Assembly: GCF_024721995.1 (NCBI RefSeq)
Contig: NZ_JANQBC010000007.1
Span: forward strand, 186,001-250,000
Length of the DNA: 64,000 nucleotides
Source: Paenibacillus radicibacter
GTDB lineage: Bacteria; Bacillota; Bacilli; Paenibacillales; NBRC-103111
Direction: 5' to 3'
Shown here in pieces: positions 61,496 through 64,000 of the stretch. Each line of letters begins with the position of its first letter. The stretch's first letter is position 1. The translations under genes were made by a program, and so were the position numbers. The notes beneath the pieces are model-generated. The model had not been told where the DNA came from and did no database searches. It saw nothing but the letters and a program-made list of their open reading frames with translations.

Positions 61496-62269
61496 GTGGA
61501 ATTAAAAGGTTTTATGGGGGGCGCCTATCGGATATCAGAATGGATCATGCGCCTTGCTTTTTCAAACTTAATGTGGCTTGTATGCTCGCTATTTGTACCG
61601 TTTATTCCCATAATGATGCTGTTTATGATTGATCCAGCTACAGCGCCGGAAGGATTCTACATCCAAACTTTTGTGCTCATGGGGATCATCGCACCGTTTA
61701 CAATCTTCCCAGCTACAGCAGCGATGTTTACATTGATCCGTAAATGGATACAAGGTGTAGACGATGTGCCGATGCTGCGTACGTTCTTTAAAGGGTACAA
61801 GGAAAACTATGTACAAGCGATGTTAGGCGGTATTCTGGCTATGCTTGCAACCGCTATTATTTATGTGGATTATAAATTTTTCATGTCAAAAGGCGGCACT
61901 TGGAGTTTCTTAGCGATATTCTTTATTGTATTCTCCATTATTTTCGTCGCAGCACTATTTAATTTCTTCTGTATTATGGTGCACTTGAAAATGAAGTTCT
62001 TTGGACTCGTGAAAAATGCGTTCTTGCTTACAATCGCTCATCCGATCGCATCGATATTGTTGCTTGTTGTAACAGGCGTGATCTGGTACTTCTCCTATTT
62101 CCAATTCACTTTCTTAGTTATTTTCTTCAGTGGAAGCGTTTCTACGTTCTTTATTTACTGGCAGTTCAATCGCATTTTTGCAAGACTGCAAGCAAAGGCT
62201 GAGGAAAACCAAGAAAAAGCAAATGAAGAAGCAGATCTTGATGAGGCGGAACAATTGCCAACTCGCTAA
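61496..62269 (+). CDS. DUF624 (YesV/YesL-like) membrane protein
   Basis: A 257-residue protein with six or so helices (ISEWIMRLAFSNLMWLVCSL, IFPATAAMFTLIRKWIQG) and an acidic coiled-coil-like tail. DUF624 proteins accompany sugar-uptake systems, but none is adjacent. AGAGGGGG precedes GTG 61496. Ends just before the 6S RNA promoter. Confidence 0.88.
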   Translation: MELKGFMGGAYRISEWIMRLAFSNLMWLVCSLFVPFIPIMMLFMIDPATAPEGFYIQTFVLMGIIAPFTIFPATAAMFTLIRKWIQGVDDVPMLRTFFKGYKENYVQAMLGGILAMLATAIIYVDYKFFMSKGGTWSFLAIFFIVFSIIFVAALFNFFCIMVHLKMKFFGLVKNAFLLTIAHPIASILLLVVTGVIWYFSYFQFTFLVIFFSGSVSTFFIYWQFNRIFARLQAKAEENQEKANEEADLDEAEQLPTR

Positions 62270-62271
62270 AC

Positions 62272-62300
62272 TTGAAATGTTTAATTGACTGCTTTATAAT
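62272..62300 (+). promoter_or_regulatory. Promoter of 6S RNA
   Basis: TTGAAA (62272-62277), 17-base spacer, perfect TATAAT (62295-62300); start expected near 62307. Confidence 0.82.
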
Positions 62301-62306
62301 ATGTTT

Positions 62307-62494
62307 ACATCCTGCGATGTACGTTACGATTTTAAGTTGTTTTGAACCAATGACGAGTTTCTAGGGAGACCCACATTGCGACGTAGCTGACATGCCTTGC
62401 CATTATGCCAAGGACCTCAAAAGCGTCGCTGCGGTCACCCACCTGCGAGAGCAGGTTCGAAACACAAAAATCGGACGGCATCGCGGGTTTTTCT
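62307..62494 (+). ncRNA. ssrS: 6S RNA
   Basis: A transcript of about 188 bases, closed by long paired ends: CCTGCGATG..GT..CGATTTT (from 62311) with AAAATCG..CATCGCGGG, then GTTTTGAACC with GGTTCGAAAC. Inside are GGG/CCC, GACC/GGTC, GCGACG/CGTCGC and the terminal CCTTG/CAAGG hairpin, with an ACCTGC-GAGA-GCAGGT hairpin on the 3' side of the central bubble. This rod shape and size are those of 6S RNA, which mimics an open promoter and sequesters sigma-A RNA polymerase. Strong promoter upstream and T run downstream. Confidence 0.82.
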
Positions 62495-62628
62495 TTTTTA
62501 ATACGAATAAATCAAGTAGAGTCTCTGGATGTTTTTGATCTAGAGGCTTTTTCTTCATGCTAAACAGTGGTATGATAGAGTATAGTTCTCAAGGCCTGTA
62601 TGCTATATTCTTCAAAGGAGGAAGTCAG

Positions 62629-63015
62629 TTGTTAAAGCGTATTTTGGTTGGTTTAGTTCGAAGTCATGAACAGACCGGGGAAAAAGCGAAGGACCCTGCT
62701 TTAAAAACGAAGTACTATAAGATGTCGAGGGATAAGCTGTGGGATGAAGTCATCCACTTGCTCAATAAAACGCAAGGTTACAAAATCCTTCATGAAGTGA
62801 AGTCCGTAGGGGAGATCGTCGTAGAAAAGAAGACAGTGTCTGGCAGAAGACAAGATATCACTTTGACATTGTATGGTATTAATCCGCTCAAGTCAGCGAT
62901 TGATATTTATTCCGCTTCAAGAGGGTCGCTCGGTGATTTAGGCTCTAACTACCGTACGATATTAGAAATTTACAAATTACTTGACGCGAAGCTTGAGTTA
63001 AGTAAAATTACGTAA
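62629..63015 (+). CDS. Hypothetical cytosolic protein (128 aa)
   Basis: LKRILVGLVRSHEQTGEKAK near the start, RQDITLTLYGINPLKSAIDIYS in the middle; resembles DUF1499-like small proteins but I am not certain. AAAGGAGG eight bases before TTG 62629 sets the start; an in-frame ATG at 62557 lies outside any site. No signal peptide. Terminated by a strong hairpin. Confidence 0.72.
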   Translation: MLKRILVGLVRSHEQTGEKAKDPALKTKYYKMSRDKLWDEVIHLLNKTQGYKILHEVKSVGEIVVEKKTVSGRRQDITLTLYGINPLKSAIDIYSASRGSLGDLGSNYRTILEIYKLLDAKLELSKIT

Positions 63016-63021
63016 TTTCAG

Positions 63022-63080
63022 TTAAAAAAACAGCAGAGTTCGAAATGTCATGGGTGACGTTTCAACTCTGCTGTTGTTGT
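63022..63080. terminator. Bidirectional terminator
   Basis: AACAGCAGAGTT / AACTCTGCTGTT, 12 bp, extended by GAAATGTCA / TGACGTTTC, between convergent genes. Confidence 0.85.
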
Positions 63081-63094
63081 GTTTAATGTCAGAA

Positions 63095-63613
63095 TTATAC
63101 GAGTTTCTTGACAGCTTCGATCGCTGCTTCATAGTTCGGGTGTTCTGTCATTTCGGATAAGTATTCTACATATTGAATGGTGTTGTTCGCATCGATAACG
63201 AAGATTGAACGCATATCCAATTGGAATTCTTTGATCAATACGCCATAAGCAAGACCAAAGGAATTTGTTTTGTAGTCAGAAAGTGTTTCAACTTTGTCGA
63301 TACCTGCAGCACCGCACCAGCGAGCTTGTGCAAATGGTAAGTCAGCGGAGATTGTAAGAATAGCAACATTCTCACCCAAATTAGCTGCTTCTTCGTTGAA
63401 ACGACGAGTTTGTGCATCACATACACCTGTATCAAGTGAAGGGACTACAGAAATTAGCTTTACTTTTCCTGCATAATCTGCGAGAGTAGCTTCTGTAAGC
63501 AAGTTTTTGTTAACTGTGAAATCAGGAGCTTGATCCCCAACCTTTAACTCGGGTCCAACAAGTGTAAGGGGAGCGCCTTTAAAAGTAGAAACGTCATTAC
63601 GTTCGATTGACAT
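63095..63613 (-). CDS. tpx: Thiol peroxidase, atypical 2-Cys
   Basis: Reduces hydroperoxides with thioredoxin. The 172-residue protein has peroxidatic Cys65 (SLDTGVCDAQT), Thr62, and resolving Cys100 (ARWCGAAG). GAGGAGG precedes ATG 63613. It is divergent from the LysR gene over 86 bases, so the regulator may act on it. Confidence 0.95.
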   Translation of the reverse strand: MSIERNDVSTFKGAPLTLVGPELKVGDQAPDFTVNKNLLTEATLADYAGKVKLISVVPSLDTGVCDAQTRRFNEEAANLGENVAILTISADLPFAQARWCGAAGIDKVETLSDYKTNSFGLAYGVLIKEFQLDMRSIFVIDANNTIQYVEYLSEMTEHPNYEAAIEAVKKLV

Positions 63614-63699
63614 GGTTAATTCCTCCTCTATGTAACATAGAAAAATTGAAAAATTTGAACTTATTTATTATAAGCTGTTTGGAAGGAGATTGTCCACTC

Positions 63700-64000
63700 G
63701 TGGAATTGCGTCAACTTCTCTATTTTGTAAAAGTTGCGAGAAAGCAGCATGTGACTCAGGCATCAGAAGAATTAAGGGTGGCTCAGTCTGCCGTTAGTCG
63801 GCAAATTCATATGTTAGAAGAAGAACTTGGTGTTACTTTATTTGTCCAAAAAGGGCGCAATGTTCAATTAACTTCAGTCGGTCGTTTATTCTTAAGCCGA
63901 ATTGAAGGGATAATGACGGATTTAGAAAAGGCAGTCAATGAGATTCAAGAATTTCTGGACCCTGATGCAGGGGAGATTCGAATTGGATTTCCACACAGTG
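63700..64000 (+). CDS. LysR-family regulator, GltC-like (3' end outside window)
   Basis: The first 100 codons are in view. MELRQLLYFVKVARKQHVTQ, SEELRVAQSAVSRQIHMLEE and LFVQKGRNVQLTSVG are the LysR helix-turn-helix; the sequence resembles GltC. The co-inducer domain starts near IRIGFPHS and runs off the window. GGAAGGAG lies before GTG 63700. Divergent from tpx. Confidence 0.88.
   Translation, partial: MELRQLLYFVKVARKQHVTQASEELRVAQSAVSRQIHMLEEELGVTLFVQKGRNVQLTSVGRLFLSRIEGIMTDLEKAVNEIQEFLDPDAGEIRIGFPHS

Noticed and set aside
61011-61505. Long open frame over the helicase C-terminus
   Set aside because: It is a Val/Ala-rich frame-shifted reading of the repetitive Gly/Arg-coding tail of cshA with no ribosome-binding site.

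Overview
The window reads as the chromosome of a Paenibacillus-like Firmicute. Supporting signs are strong AGGAGG-type ribosome-binding sites, frequent TTG and GTG starts, an SLH-anchored surface protein, and typical low-GC Gram-positive genes (YutE, YitT, KhtTU, PepF, CshA, YtpB-type terpene synthase, GlpP). The 6-phosphofructokinase has GGDSQG rather than the Bacillus GGDSPG. I found no insertion sequence, integrase, prophage or CRISPR array; nearly all of it looks like core genome. The species assignment is inference.

Layout. 1-3074: end of an unidentified minus-strand frame, a tRNA-Ala(GGC), a VanZ-like protein, a TPR protein, a 42-residue membrane peptide and YutE. 3138-6931: KDPG aldolase, then selD-mnmH (selenium used for tRNA 2-selenouridine) and an RmlD-like reductase. 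7092-10679: DUF948/YtxH envelope pair, phosphodiester glycosidase, BdbC and glutamate racemase. 10724-21613: a glycerophosphodiester/glycerol-phosphate region with a lipoprotein, a GDPD, a three-component sugar-type ABC transporter, a large secreted lamin-tail/FnIII protein, glpD, a HAD phosphatase and the antiterminator gene glpP. The lipoprotein and the secreted protein share a C-terminal extracellular module of about 330 residues and bracket the transporter genes. A perfect cre site and a GlpP-type leader tie the region to carbon control. 21642-31422: MgtC-like protein, M14 peptidase, AI-2E permease, methionine aminopeptidase, HesB/DUF1450 pair, an XRE regulator behind three 21-bp repeats, a protein with a Ser/Cys-rich tail and an MFS transporter. 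31600-36069: a divergent purine-type riboswitch before an FAD oxidoreductase, then the SLH/Ig-like surface protein. 36292-50795: rRNA methyltransferase, O-methyltransferase, MFS, FAH, CapA, DUF92, YitT, KhtTU, PepF, a TerC protein behind a yybP-ykoY (Mn2+) riboswitch, cold-shock protein, L,D-transpeptidase and nitroreductase. 50876-64000: MFS, terpene synthase, pfkA, peroxiredoxin, Tat-signal phosphoesterase, putative glycoside hydrolase, tatA, a second YitT, cshA with a long structured leader, DUF624, a 6S RNA gene, thiol peroxidase, and the start of a GltC-like LysR gene.

The most interesting layer is RNA-level control: the GlpP leader, a terminator in the leader of the lamin-tail gene, a purine aptamer whose P3/P1 strands are shared with its terminator, an Mn2+ riboswitch with two tandem terminators that can form a relay, a long helicase leader and a 6S RNA. 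The best candidate for an undescribed system is the 10.7-21.6 kb region, where a shared secreted domain of unknown function flanks uptake and catabolism of glycerophosphodiesters.
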